A stretch of DNA of 64,000 nt. It comes from Plumapathes pennacea. Its lineage: Eukaryota > Cnidaria > Anthozoa > Antipatharia > Myriopathidae. Location: contig OZ038467.1 in assembly GCA_964036295.1 (NCBI GenBank), positions 3,911,501 to 3,975,500 on the forward strand. Direction: 5' to 3'. How positions within the stretch are numbered: position 1 is the first letter of the stretch; the number at the start of each line of letters is the position of its first letter. A program made the position numbers and the translations under genes. A model generated the notes under the pieces. It did no database searches. It was not told the DNA's origin and saw only the letters and a list, made by a program, of their open reading frames with translations. Shown in pieces: positions 47,901 through 58,200 of this stretch.

Positions 47901-48215
47901 TAAGACCAAGGAGGGAGGCTGATGAGATATTTATTATTGAAGCATATTTTTTTGGTAAGATCGTGCCGGTCTGTATCGTAAGTTATGGACAGGTAAATTG
48001 CCCAATCACAGCGTCCGTATACCACCTGTGCCATTTTATATAGCTGTATAACTTGCCTTTTCATCTGTTGTTGTGTGCAGGCTGTAGCTGACCCGGCCAA
48101 AAGCGCGCGCAAGAAAATGAAACGGAACCTTACCAAGAAGGAAACCAGGAAACGAAAGATTGATGCGCTCAAGCCGGCTAGAAGAGTGAAAGTACACCGA
48201 GCGGAGGATAGTTAA
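25096..48215 (+). CDS. UTP20: Small-subunit processome component UTP20 (DRIM), complete, 41 coding exons
   Basis: UTP20 is a very large HEAT-repeat protein of the U3 snoRNP/SSU processome, needed in the nucleolus for 18S rRNA processing (family knowledge). The exons join in one frame to about 2707 residues; human UTP20 has 2785. The start at 25096 gives MGKRKESNTYKFQGFSERIS, which aligns with the known N-terminus. Conserved stretches include RDLQGDFYPHFGDVF (exon 1), FAAESFAFLMRKV (exon 2), FRYLLWKAM (exon 8), EVDFFENIKHIQ (exon 15) and YEHETGRES (exon 31). An acidic linker (EDEGEDEEGKEEE) is in exon 18, and the last exon encodes a Lys/Arg-rich tail (KKMKRNLTKKETRKRK), a likely nuclear or nucleolar signal. 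Oddities: a GC donor after exon 23 and decoy acceptors before exon 7. No stop or frameshift seen. The gene ends 299 bp before the NAGA start codon. Confidence 0.96.
26587..26793. mobile_element. Complete 'ttaaccctttcactccca' MITE in UTP20 intron 2
   Basis: The left end 'aaacctttcactcccaagct' is inverted at the right end 'cttgggagtgaaagggttaa', spaced about 207 bp apart. This is the best copy of the family also found at 13802-14001, 14676-14862 and, as a half copy, 41821-41870. Confidence 0.85.
28420..28790. repeat. Cryptically simple 'acaacacagcac' region in UTP20 intron 4
   Basis: Low-complexity DNA made of irregular 'gcaacacaacac', 'cagcacaac' and 'gtacagcac' words without a strict period, occupying most of the intron between 28351 and 28828. 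Both strands give long open frames because of composition, not because of a gene. Confidence 0.8.
29357..29431. other. Hairpin-forming inverted repeat in UTP20 intron 5
   Basis: 'gtctgaaattgtcagccgtc' near 29358 is complementary, with one or two mismatches, to 'gacggctgatatttcagac' ending at 29431. The loop of about 30 bp contains 'cccatgcccccgtggg'. Probably the core of a MITE. Confidence 0.75.
30228..30689 (+). repeat. Tandem array of the 3' splice site and exon start preceding UTP20 exon 7
   Basis: The true junction (30689/30690) reads 'ccttcgaacag' then 'aatccgtcagggggcaagtg'. Four upstream copies have the same acceptor, with pseudo-exon starts at 30328, 30416, 30508 and 30599 (spacings 88, 92, 91, 91), followed by 'aatccgt(c/t)ag(a/g)gagcaagtgc'. 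A decayed partial copy begins near 30228. Read in the exon 7 frame the full copies reach an in-frame stop after about 22 codons (NPLGSKCELS...), so use of a decoy would truncate the protein unless spliced again. Confidence 0.9.
33122..33290. repeat. Dispersed repeat with three tandem 'acagaggctgtaagaaacac' units, UTP20 intron 10
   Basis: The block after exon 10 carries 'caattacagaggctgtaag' three times at about 32-bp spacing (33190-33290). Relatives lie at 30127-30215 (opposite orientation) and 44915-45060. Each unit contains an acceptor-like 'ttacag' and a donor-like 'gtaaga' five bases apart. Confidence 0.75.
33442..33725. mobile_element. Probable MITE with 'taccggatag' ends, UTP20 intron 10
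   Basis: Starts near 'gagaacgtaccggatag' and ends near 'ctatccggtatagtgtaaac', inverted. Inner copies 'gtaccggatagg' and 'gccgttccggactgg' (twice) are present. Non-coding. Confidence 0.65.
36222..36625. mobile_element. Inverted-repeat element filling most of UTP20 intron 14
   Basis: Ends resemble each other inverted ('gctctttattacacg' at 36224; 'cgtgtaataacctcttt' near 36600). Inner inverted pairs include 'gtattgcactcg'/'cgagtgcaaa', 'caatacggctgtatttttac'/'gtaaaaatactccgccgtat' and 'gttttattttttctcg'/'cgaaaaaataaaac'. A long open frame across exon 14 runs into it only by chance. Confidence 0.7.
36938..37150. repeat. (GATGGT)n microsatellite in UTP20 intron 15
   Basis: About 14 near-perfect 'gatggt' hexamers (36950-37033), followed by an irregular GAT/GGT-rich tail to about 37200. 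One strand is purine-rich with G runs. Likely length-polymorphic; frames across it give meaningless MVMVM-type ORFs. Confidence 0.95.
38880..39050. repeat. Degenerate (CAT)n/(CATCGT)n tract in UTP20 intron 18
   Basis: Irregular 'catcatcatcgtcaac'-type repeats over about 170 bp. Simple-sequence expansion without coding potential. Confidence 0.85.
40374..41008. repeat. (TTG)n microsatellites serving as pyrimidine tracts of UTP20 exons 21 and 23
   Basis: (TTG)n runs lie at 40374-40411 and 40974-41007, each ending directly at a used acceptor (40419 and 41010). Shorter (TTG)n runs occur at 42956-42978 and 44624-44650 in later introns. They are U/G-rich in the transcript and may help or hinder acceptor recognition. 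The annotated span covers the two main tracts with exon 22 between them. Confidence 0.85.
42685..48215 (+). other. UTP20: UTP20 exon map, exons 29-41
   Basis: Coding exons: 42685-42795, 43048-43127, 43415-43484, 43681-43800, 44156-44218, 44741-44872, 45062-45218, 45614-45774, 45985-46056, 46459-46677, 47033-47159, 47595-47740, 48081-48215 (TAA at 48213-48215). Most introns in this part are phase 0. Confidence 0.88.
45270..45560. mobile_element. MITE with 'ccagggc' end and 'acttgca'-like interior (copy 2), UTP20 intron 35
   Basis: Related to 15356-15800: it has 'aaacggactcgcaagtcgat' on the left and 'ttgagtgcgagtccgttttg' then 'ccagggcg' on the right. It carries a C run and T run (45282-45316) near its left end. 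It ends about 55 bp before exon 36. Confidence 0.65.
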
Positions 48216-48514
48216 CCGGAAGACGAATTAATGTTTTCATGTCGCATTCACTCTGTATAATCTGGGATCGGAATAAATATTTACACGTATATTTTACAAG
48301 TTGAACTATTGTTCTTACACTACTTTGGGGTGGCACATACCGTCGAGGGCCCCAAAAGGAACTTTCTCCTCCTTCCTCCTTCCCCCTTGGTGGCTTCAGA
48401 CTAGATGCGCATTGGCTAAGATTGTTCAAAATGAGCTTCCTCATTGGTTAATTCCAAGCCTTTTCACGTTGGCTTACACGAAGTATTCAACGCACATTTA
48501 GTTGGATTTTCAAG
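48216..48514 (+). promoter_or_regulatory. UTP20 3' UTR and NAGA promoter region (299 bp)
   Basis: AATAAA at 48272-48277 probably ends UTP20 transcripts about 80 bp after its stop. The remaining 220 or so bases must hold the NAGA promoter and 5' UTR if the annotated start is right and there is no upstream non-coding exon. A piece at 48330-48370 ('cacataccgtcgagggcccc') resembles the repeat at 53995-54215. No TATA box is clear. Confidence 0.5.
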
Positions 48515-51500
48515 ATGTCTGCTGTATGTTTTCCGGCGGGATGCAGATTTAGCCTTCTCTGGTGTTGTTTCTTGGTTCTTGTAGCAAAAGTGAGACCGCT
48601 AGACAATGGCCTAGCATTGACGCCTCCAAGTAAGTCATTTTTTGCTTGAAAAATGTCTCAACAATTGTTGTGCTTTGTTGTAAAAGGCTCGCAGCGCATG
48701 TGCATTAAGTGAAATACCTGAACCACATGTTAATAAGATGTTAAACTAAATCCCCTGGGCCCGGTTTTTCGAAAGCCGATTAAGGTAATCCAGGATTAAC
48801 GAAGTTCTTTCTCTCGACCTCTCTACCAATAAATTGCAGGGTTTTGTGCGAAGATGGATTAAAAAGCTTGTTCCAGCTTAAGACGTATAAAGGAAGTCGT
48901 TGTAGGACAAAACCTTCACATTTTGAAGCTTGTAAATGACAACAAAGTTTAGATCTAATCCAGGATTAGCCTAATCGTGCTTTGAGAAACCGGGCCCTGA
49001 CATAAAAACATACAAGAATCATGACATGTAAAAGTTCCAAGCCCCGTGGGTTATCTGATCAACACACCGGAAATACTAAACATAATAACAGAGAAGATTT
49101 GCCAGCTGTCCACAACATCAACATCATTGCTTTCCTTTAATACGGTATCTCGTGGCAGAAAAAGGGGCAACAGTTACCCAAAATGTTTTCTTCGTATCCT
49201 TCAACACCTTCACCTGATTTATTTGAAGCTCGCTTTTCCTTCCGATCTACAAATTCGCCTTCGTATCGAATTACATCGAGAAACTGTTTGCGTGAATTTA
49301 TCACTTTTTGGAGATGACATCCACTGGAACATATGCATATGCTGAATAAAACAACACATCCTGAAAACTATGCTCTCTCTACACGGAGACGCAGACCGAG
49401 CAGACAGCAATTCCATATGTCAATGTCAATATGGAGTATCGATTTTGGTATTTGGTCTGAAACAGGGTGCAGACTTTGGTACACAGACTTGAAAATGTAC
49501 TGTAGATGTAGACTGTAGATTGCTGCAATCCGTCCCCACATGAATATAAGTCCTTCAAAGGCAGATTCTCATGGCCATTCAGGAGAAAAATGTATGAGTG
49601 AACCGATACATATATTGATATATTATACATTGGTCCATCTTTATTTGAACAGCATGCAGATGTTACAGTAAATAAAATTTAAGATATAAATTCTCAGATC
49701 CATTCCTTCTCTAGCTCGCCTGTAGGCTAGTGAGTTATATGAGGTAATACAAATATGACACAATTTTTTCTTGAATGGTTGGGAAAATCTGCATTATGAT
49801 TAAATTACCTTCTTGCTTTGCAGTGGGTTGGATGGCATGGGAGAGATTCCGTTGTAATATCGACTGCAATGATTACCCAGATGAGTGTGTGAGGTCTGTA
49901 CAGGTTTAGTTTCTTTGTCTTGTTCATGCTTGACAGCTATTTCTTGTGTATTGATTTTCACACACTTGGCATCAACAGATGCTAACAACATTTTACTTCC
50001 TGCATTATAATCAATAACATTATTTACTAATAATAGTATTTGTTGTTGGTGGAAATTACAGTGAATTGCTAATAACCTGTTTTGCAGTGAAAAGTTGTTC
50101 CGGCAGATGGCAGAGCACATTGTTAATGATGGGTTCCTTGCAGCAGGCTATGAATACATCTGTATTGATGTGAGTATACATGTTGATGCTAATAGTACCT
50201 AATGTACATTATTTGCATTACTTGAAGTCCCCAAAAAAGTTAGATCACCTATGTATCTGGGCTGTGATCAAGCTATATGTAGCTACGGCTAGAGCAAGCT
50301 ACCAAGAATGTTTTGATATCTGGCAGTCCATTTATAGAACATCATTAAGTTTGTTTTGATATTATTAGATAGTAGCCAACGCCTCACATTCACTTCCAGG
50401 ATTGTTGGATGGCCAGAAGTCGCTCAAAAACTGGAGATCTTCAAGCTGATCCAGTTAGGTTTCCTAGTGGAATCAAAGCACTTGCAGATTATGTACGTCC
50501 AAACTTTGTGTTGTTGTAACACTATAATTTCCTTCCTACTGAACTTACACGTATCCTATTAAAAGATGTTCAACTTGTTCCCTGGCCAATACTCATTGAT
50601 CTCGGAGCAGTAATGAGAGCCTCCTTGTATGGAAGGCTGTTGAGTCCTGCTGACAGCTTACATTTCAGACAATTTCTTTTATTTTGACCTGTAGATCCAT
50701 TCAAAGGGTCTGAAGTTTGGATTGTATGCAGGTAAATTCAGTTCCACTGTACATCAAAGTAATGTATGTCAGTACATACAGTGCCCATGGGACTCTTGAA
50801 TAATTTTTACACGGGGAGGCTCCACCCAGGCTTTCAACCCCTAAACTTTAAAATACCTTATGGAATCGAAATAGTAACTCTTTTATATACCTGTAAGTAA
50901 AACATTGCCTCCTTATCATGCCTTTGATTGGGAAGATGTCTAGAAAAATCCATGTGCACCTCAACTCCACAACACAACTTTTGCGAACGTCTCAAGAAAA
51001 GGACAAGTTTTAGATTACCCCTATAAAATGGCATTGTGATTTTTCTCTGACCAGCCATACTTACTGACCCTTGTTAAAAAAAAAAAAAAAAAGCTTCATT
51101 TTTCTTGTGTGTACATTTTACTTTGAGTGTGTGGGAGACAAGGTGCTATGATGCAGGACAATCCTGTATTTTATGAGAGTTGGATTGTCTGTATAGTGTC
51201 CAGAGTATAACTACCTTAGCATGCTTTCTGCAGATTATGGCAGTAGGACATGCGCGGGTTATCCTGGTAGTATTAACCACATCGAACAGGACATGAAGGT
51301 GTGTTGTTTGACACTGTTTTACATGCGTCATGTAACAATTAAACAAACAATTTGACTATATGACCAACAAATTACACTTAGATGCAGGTCTTTTTAAAAG
51401 AATGAGCGATTGGATTTTAGTAAAGACTTTGTTGCTGGTAAAATTTCAGTGCTTTCAGAGCACACTGTAGGTTTTACAGACTTATTGCAAAAGCCAAGGA

Positions 51501-54500
51501 ACCATTTGTACATTCTACAAAAGCTAAGCAAGTAGTCTGAATAATTCTAAAGGTTTAACCATTTTGCTGTCTTAGTGAGATAGTGAGCACCATTAAAACA
51601 ATTATCATGTTTGTACATTTTTAGGTCTTTTTTTCTTCTACAGACTTTTGCAAAGTGGGGTGTTGATTACCTAAAGTTGGATGGGTGTTATACAAACCCT
51701 AAACTGATGGACACAGGCTACCCTAGGGTCAGCAAGGTGTTGAATGCCACAGGACGCAAGATTATGTACTCCTGTAGCTGGCCTGCGTACCAAGTATGGG
51801 GCAGAACGAAGGTGAACAAATGCTTTATAAAAAAAGTTATATATTTAATGTCAACTTGAAGCCATTTGCTGCAGTAATTAGAGTGCACATGCTTCCTGGG
51901 ATCTAGACAGTAGCACACGTCGACACAGCGGTGGGCGTAGTAAAGATTCTGTCAGAGTTACAATACATTCTCTTTTCATTTAGCCAAACTACAAATGGAT
52001 TGCCAAAAACTGCAACCTGTGGAGAAATTTCAATGATGTTGAGGTAAAGTCTGAATACTATTGATCTGAATAAGTTTGAGGAATTGACTGAACAATCTTA
52101 TGAGGAGTACGTTCTTCCCACTGCCCTCTCTTGGGTGGGCATTGAGTCAGTTAATGTTCAGCAGTGTGGTTTTGATAATTTCAGGATGACTGGCACAGCG
52201 TTGTGCGGATCATTGATTATTATGGTGATCATCAGGAAGAGTTGGTTCCTGTTGCTGGTCCAGGCCACTGGAATGATCCAGACCAGGTGGGACTGTGTTA
52301 TAAATCTCACCGTACTACTTCTTATTTTTTCAAACTGTCCAAATTAAGGATTAAGTCTCAACTCACCTATTGCCTCCTCGTATTCCTCCAAAATTTTCAT
52401 GACCCTCGAGTGGTGAAACTGGCCCAATGACTGTGGGGTGGTGAAAATTTTAGAAAAATTTTGATTATTGGGGGGTGGTGAAATTGGAAAATTTTGATTA
52501 TTGGGGAATGGTGAAATTGGAAAATTTTGATTATTGGGGGTGGTGAAATTTTTTGAAAAATTTTGATTATCAGGGGATGGTGAAAACTTTTGGAAAATTT
52601 TGATTATTGGAGGGTGGTGAAAATCTTTGGAAAATTTTGATTATGGGGGGTGGTGAAATTTTGTCATGTCCACAATGATGGTGAAAATTTTGATGACCAT
52701 GGGTGGTGAAATTTGTTGGAAATTTTTGACCATCCCTCCCTCCCCTCTCCTCTCCTCTTCTTGTGTACCCTCCCATTTATGCAGATAGCTAGTTTGTCCA
52801 TTGTACAACTGCAGTCCCTCGCACTAGTGTGTGTGTTTATTTTTCAGTTAATGGTTGGTAACTTTGGCCTCAGCTATGAACAAGCAAGATCCCAGTTTGC
52901 TCTCTGGGCAGTGATGGCTTCGGTGAGTTTATGTTCCGTTTTGTAGTCAGAGCAAGTTAACCTCATGCTAAAATAAGCAGTCAAGTCATTAGGGTAAATT
53001 TTATTTTGCTATCTGCCAGGCTGTGATGGCTTTGGATAAATTGTGTTTCTGCAGTCGTAGCAAGTGAGCCCTACACTACTAAGAAGGCAAGTTCTTAGGC
53101 CATAGCTAACATTCCATTTGTCAAATTGTCCACCATGGCCTAGACTTGTGGTCATTTAAATGCCCTGTTTCAGGGCTGTAATTCAGTGGTCAAATCCCTG
53201 GGCAAGGAGAGTGTCAGATGCCCCCTGCAGGTTTCCAGTTTCTTTTTGACCAATATGTCATTCCTCCTTGTTCTATCCTTCAATATAATTTTCTTTTTTG
53301 TTTTTATAATACTACAACAGCCTTTGATGATGTCCAACGACCTTCGCAACATTGCCTCATGGGCCAAGGAAATCTTACTTAACTCGTAAGTTTGTGATAA
53401 AATGTAGCATTCAGTGCTGTTGGCTTGCTCTGGTTCTTTATTAATTTTGTGTCTCATCCAAGTATCACCTGCTTAACTTGGATTTATTACAGCAGCTTAG
53501 TCATTCTGAAATAGACTGTAGTGTACTACTACTTATAATTCTGTTGCAAGATGCCCAGCTGTTGATCTGTATACAAATTGGCAAGTGCCCAGTTGTAGTC
53601 CTAAACAATGAGCAATGAGAAAGGGCAACCACTCCCTAATGCTTCGACTTTAAATAAACGATATTTATTTTTATTTATTTAAATTTTCCCTTATTTTGGC
53701 GGGTGCCGCTTATACATTAGAATCGTAATATGGTAGAGTGTACATATAAATTTGGGTTCTCACATATTCCCCCCCCTTTTCACACCAGACAAATGGCATG
53801 TTGGTTGATGATGTTTCTATCACATTTCAGTGAAATTATCAGTGTCAGCCAGGATAGGCTGGGAAAGCAGGGCAGAAGATACAAGGTAGAAACCCTCTCT
53901 CTCGGCTATCTTGTTAATACAGCTCCTCTATTACAACAAACTCACAGTTGTATTGTATGGCTATACAGTATTGACAGGGCTCTACTCAAAACTGGAGGAG
54001 GGGGGGGGGGGGGGGTACTCCTCAAAATTTTGGTGGGAGTGTGCCGCCCTGGACTGAAAAACCCTCACCTCGACAGTTTTTGACCCTATTCCAGACCAAA
54101 GGCTCAAAATTAGCACCAGATATGTCAGACTAAAATGCTGAAAATGATACCCTGGGGCGGCACATACCTGCAGTGTATATGGCTTGCATATGGGAATCCG
54201 ACCTCCTCCCCCCTGGACACGAATACATGTAAACAGATGTACTCTCACATTTGTACACACAAACGCGCATCGTTTCTGCCTGTTAAACTTGTTAAACTTG
54301 AACCTGTTAAACTTCAGAACGTCAGTCCAAAGCACACGGAGACTTGGGTACGCCCTCTGTCTGACGGTTCAGCGGCTGTGGTCTTGTTCAGTCAAAGAGC
54401 AGATCGGCCAGTGTGGGTCGAGGTGAAGTTTAAAGCTGTAAGTGTTGAAAAATAATAAAGTATTTACGCTACTTGTTTTTATTGAGTATTGACCATATTT

Positions 54501-54718
54501 CACCTAATTTCCCTCTTCAGTGAATTATTGTTCGATTTCAGGTTGGACTACCTTTCTCTTTCGTCAAAGTGCGAGATCTTTTTGAGCACCAAGACCTTGG
54601 GGTCTTCAATGAAAGCTTCCGCGCCAAAGTAAACCCCACCGGGGTGGTGCTGGTAAGGTTGGTGCCCGTCCAAGATAAGAAGTGGGAATTCAAGCAGCGC
54701 GATCTGGACATCATATAA
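48515..54718 (+). CDS. NAGA: Lysosomal alpha-N-acetylgalactosaminidase (GH27), 14 coding exons, 427 aa
   Basis: Removes terminal alpha-GalNAc (and weakly alpha-Gal) from glycans in the lysosome (family knowledge). Coding exons: 48515-48629, 49824-49893, 50088-50169, 50400-50492, 50695-50731, 51234-51298, 51644-51811, 51984-52043, 52185-52286, 52848-52922, 53321-53385, 53831-53885, 54318-54437, 54542-54718 (TAA). A signal peptide covers about residues 1-29, then [19 protein letters not shown] as in GH27. The nucleophile is D167 (YLKLDGC) and the acid/base D231 (NDVEDDW). The substrate loop reads SCSWPAY with S199 and A202, the pair that distinguishes GalNAc enzymes from alpha-galactosidase A (Glu and Leu there). 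GHWNDPD and [16 protein letters not shown] are classic GH27 blocks. The C-terminal beta domain is shorter and more diverged, and its last codons lie in a minisatellite (54706-54840). Human NAGA has 411 residues. Confidence 0.94.
48757..49009. mobile_element. Complete 'gggcccggtttttcgaaag' MITE in NAGA intron 1
   Basis: Left end 'gggcccggtttttcgaaagc' and right end 'gctttgagaaaccgggccct' are inverted, 253 bp apart; sub-terminal 'gattaaggtaatccaggatt' and 'aatccaggattagcctaatc' also pair. Fragments of the family are at 11338-11510 and about 31060-31250, with a decayed start near 5865. Confidence 0.85.
52425..52735. repeat. Minisatellite, about 35-40-bp 'ggggtggtgaaaatttt' unit, NAGA intron 9
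   Basis: About eight units of the type 'ggaaaattttgattattggg' plus 'gggtggtgaaa'. The unit length varies by a few bases. The tract is non-coding and strand-asymmetric (G on the + strand). Confidence 0.9.
53995..54215. repeat. Dispersed repeat ('accctattccagaccaaa') with G run, NAGA intron 12
   Basis: Begins 'gaggagggggggggggg' then 'tactcctcaaaattttggtg', and includes 'gccgccctggactgaaaaac', 'gaccctattccagaccaaag' and 'gataccctggggcggcacat'. Related to the blocks at 382-706 and 2205-2500. No coding potential. Confidence 0.65.
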
Positions 54719-54840
54719 AGTGGACCTGAACATGGACACTGGACATCAATATATAGTGGACCTGGACCTGGACATCATTTAAAGTGGACATGAACATGGA
54801 CACTGGAGATCATATAAAGTGGACCCGGACATGGACACGA
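54706..54840 (+). repeat. 35-bp minisatellite containing the NAGA stop codon
   Basis: Four units based on 'ggacatcatataaagtggac' followed by 'ctgaacatggacact' (the second is shorter). The first unit starts inside the last coding codons (DII, stop at 54716-54718); the other three lie in the 3' UTR. Confidence 0.85.
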
Positions 54841-55274
54841 GTGTAGTACAGTATAGTATAACATATTTTGGTGACCCCTTAATAGGGATTTTAAAACAAC
54901 GGAGAACCCGCTTTATAGAGGTGGCCGTTTTATAGGGGTTTTATTTACAGTCTTATACTGACAATAGTTTCAGGACTTTGAAATCTGGGCCTTTAATAGG
55001 GGATAGCGGCTTATATATTATTAAACACTAAAGCATGTAGTGTAACTGTTTATGAAATAACTATGTACTAAATATATACAATGCGCGTCCTCACTGGCTA
55101 AATACCCGTGTAAGATCAGAGTATATTACACGCTGCCCTAATACGTAATGTATATTATTGAATAATTATTTCATTTAAGAAATATATAACGCGTCACTGT
55201 GTAATATAGCCTCATCTAAATACGTGGGAAGTTGGGAGAACACGAGAGTAGCGTAAGGAAACCATGAGGCCCCC
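54841..55274. other. NAGA 3' flank
   Basis: AT-rich DNA with repeated 'ttaatagggg'/'tttataggggttttat' words (54880-55015), then 'gtatattacacgctgccc' and 'tgtaatatagcctc' around 55120-55215, possibly a small inverted-repeat element. No canonical AATAAA is obvious before the satellite, so the NAGA poly(A) site is not placed. No gene is seen. Confidence 0.4.
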
Positions 55275-58200
55275 TTAGTACTTTGTCAAAATCCGGTCAT
55301 TTTTCGACCATCTCAGAATCGCATGAAACTTTTACCCCGTGCGTCGTGAGAAATTAGAGCAAATCATCGACTAATTAAAACATCACACCTTTCAAAGTTT
55401 TCCGCGGTTTTGCTGCTATATCTCGCCAACGGATGAAAATACATAAACCACATGTATTGCAGAAAGTCTTCTTATAGTCCCAGGAAGGTTTCCTAAAAGT
55501 TTCAAGAGTTTACAATTTTTGGCCAAAATCGGCAAAAAAAACCCCTGTGCTATAGCCTTAGTATTTTGTCAAAATCCGGTCATTTTTCGACCATCTCAGA
55601 ATCGCATGAAACCTTCAGCAAATGTTCCTGGGACTATTCCGACGGTTTTTGCATAGTTTTTGTAAACTTTTAGCCCGCGCGTCGTGAGAAATTTGAGCAA
55701 ATCATCGACTAATTAAAACCAGTCACACCTTTCAAAGTTTTAAGCGGTTTTGCTGCTATATCTCTCCAACGGATGAAGATACATAAAGCAAATGTATTGC
55801 AGAAAGTCTTCTTATAGTCCCAGGAAGGTTTCCTAAAAGTTTCAAGAGTTTTCAATTTTTGGCCAAAATCAGCAAAAAGCCTATGCTATAGCCTTAGTAT
55901 TTTGTCAAAATCCGGTCATTTTTCGACCATCTCAGAATCGCACGAAACTTTCAGCAAATGTTCCTGGGACTATTCCGACGGTTTTTGCATAATTTTTCTA
56001 AATTTTAAGCCCGCGCGTCGTGAGAAATTTGAGCAAATCATCGACTAATTAAAACCAGTCACACATTTCAAAGTTTTAAGCGGTTTTGCTGCTATATCTC
56101 GCCAACGGATGAAGATAGATAAGGCAAATGTATTGCAAAAGTCTTCTTATAGTCCCAGGAAGGTTTCCTGAAAGTTTCAAGAGTTTTCAGTTTTTGGCCA
56201 AAATCGGCAAAAAACCCTGTGCTATAGCCTTAGTATTTTTTCAAAATTCCAACATTTTTCGACCATCTCAGAATCGCATGAAACTTTCAGGAGAAATTCC
56301 TGGGACTATGCCGACAAAGTTTGCATAGTTTTTGTAAACTTTTAGCCCGCGCGTCGTGAGAAATTAGAGCAATTTCAAGCGAATCACGCACTAATTAATT
56401 CATCACACCTTTCGAGGGAAGGAGCCAAGTTTAAGCTGCTATATCTCGCCAACGGATGAAGATAGATAAGGCAAATGTATTGCAAAAAGTTTTCTTATAG
56501 TCCCAGGAAGATTTCCTGAAAGTTTCAATAGTTTTCAGTTTTTGGCCAAAATCGGCAAAAAACCCTGTGCTATAGCCTTAGTATTTTTTCAAAATTCCAA
56601 CATTTTTCGACCATCTCAGAATCGCATGAAACTTTCAGGAGAAATTCCTGGGACTATGCCGACAAAGTTTGCATAGTTTTTGTAAACTTTTAGCCCGCGC
56701 GTCGTGAGAAATTAGAGCAATTTCAAGCAAATCACGCACTAATTAATTCATCACACCTTTCGAGGGAAGGAGCCAAGTTTAAACTGCTATATCTCGCCAA
56801 CGGATGAAGATAGATAAGGCAAATGTATTGCAAAAAGTCTTCTTATAGTCCCAGGAAGGTTTCCTGAAAGTTTCAAGAGTTTTCAGTTTTTGGCCAAAAT
56901 CGGCAAAAAACCCTGTGCTATAACCTTAGTATTTTTTCAAAATTCCAACATTTTTCGACCATCTCAGAATCGCATGAAACTTTCAGGAAATGTTCCTTGG
57001 ACTATGCCGACAAACTTTGCATAGTTTTTGTAAACTTTTAGACCGCGCGTCGTGAGAAATTAAAGCAATTTCAAGCAAATCACGCACTAATTAATTCATC
57101 ACACCTTTCGAGGAAAGGAGCCAAGTTTAAGCTGCTATATCTCGCCAACGGATGAAGATAGATAAGGCAAATGTATTGCAAAAAGTCTTCTTATAGTCCC
57201 AGGAAGGTTTCCTAAAAGTTTCAAGAGTTTTCAGTTTTTGGCCAAAATCGGCAAAAAACCCTGTGCTATAGCCTTAGTATTTTTTCAAAATTCCAACATT
57301 TTTCGACCATCTCAGAATCGCATGAAACTTTCAGGAAATGTTCCTTGGACTATGCCGACAAAATTTGCATAATTTTGTAAAGTTTTAGCCCGCGAGTCGT
57401 GAGAAATTAAAGCAATTTCAAGCAAATCACGCACTAATTAATTCTTCACACCTTTCGAGGAAAGGAGCCAAGTTTAAGCTGCTATATCTCGCCAACGGAT
57501 GAAGATAAATAAGGCAAATGTATTGCAAAAAGTCTTCTTATAGTCCCAGGAAGGTTTCCTGAAAGTTTCAAGAGTTTTCAATTTTTGGCCAAAATCGGCA
57601 AAAAACCCTGTGCTATAGCCTTAGTATTTTTTCAAAATTCCAACATTTTTCGACCATCTCAGAATCGCATGAAACTTTCAGGAAATGTTCCTTGGACTAT
57701 GCCGACAAACTTTGCATAGTTTTTGTAAACTTTTAGACCGCGCGTCGTGAGAAATTAGAGCAATTTCAAGCAAATCACGCACTAATTAATTCATCACACC
57801 TTTCGAGGGAAGGAGCCAAGTTTAAACTGCTATATCTCGCCAACGGATGAAGATAGATAAGGCAAATGTATTGCAAAAAGTCTTCTTATAGTCCCAGGAA
57901 GGTTTCCTGAAAGTTTCAAGAGTTTTCAGTTTTTGGCCAAAATCGGCAAAAAACCCTGTGCTATAGCCTTAGTATTTTTTCAAAATTCCAACATTTTTCG
58001 ACCATCTCAGAATCGCATGAAACTTTCAGGAAATGTTCCTTGGACTATGCCGACAAAATTTGCATAATTTTGTAAAGTTTTAGCCCGCGAGTCGTGAGAA
58101 ATTAAAGCAATTTCAAGCAAATCACGCACTAATTAATTCTTCACACCTTTCGAGGAAAGGAGCCAAGTTTAAGCTGCTATATCTCGCCAACGGATGAAGA

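Noticed and set aside
56128-56328. An open frame of about 66 codons inside the satellite
   Set aside because: It is not kept in the other units, which carry stops or shifts in the same frame; the array is non-coding.
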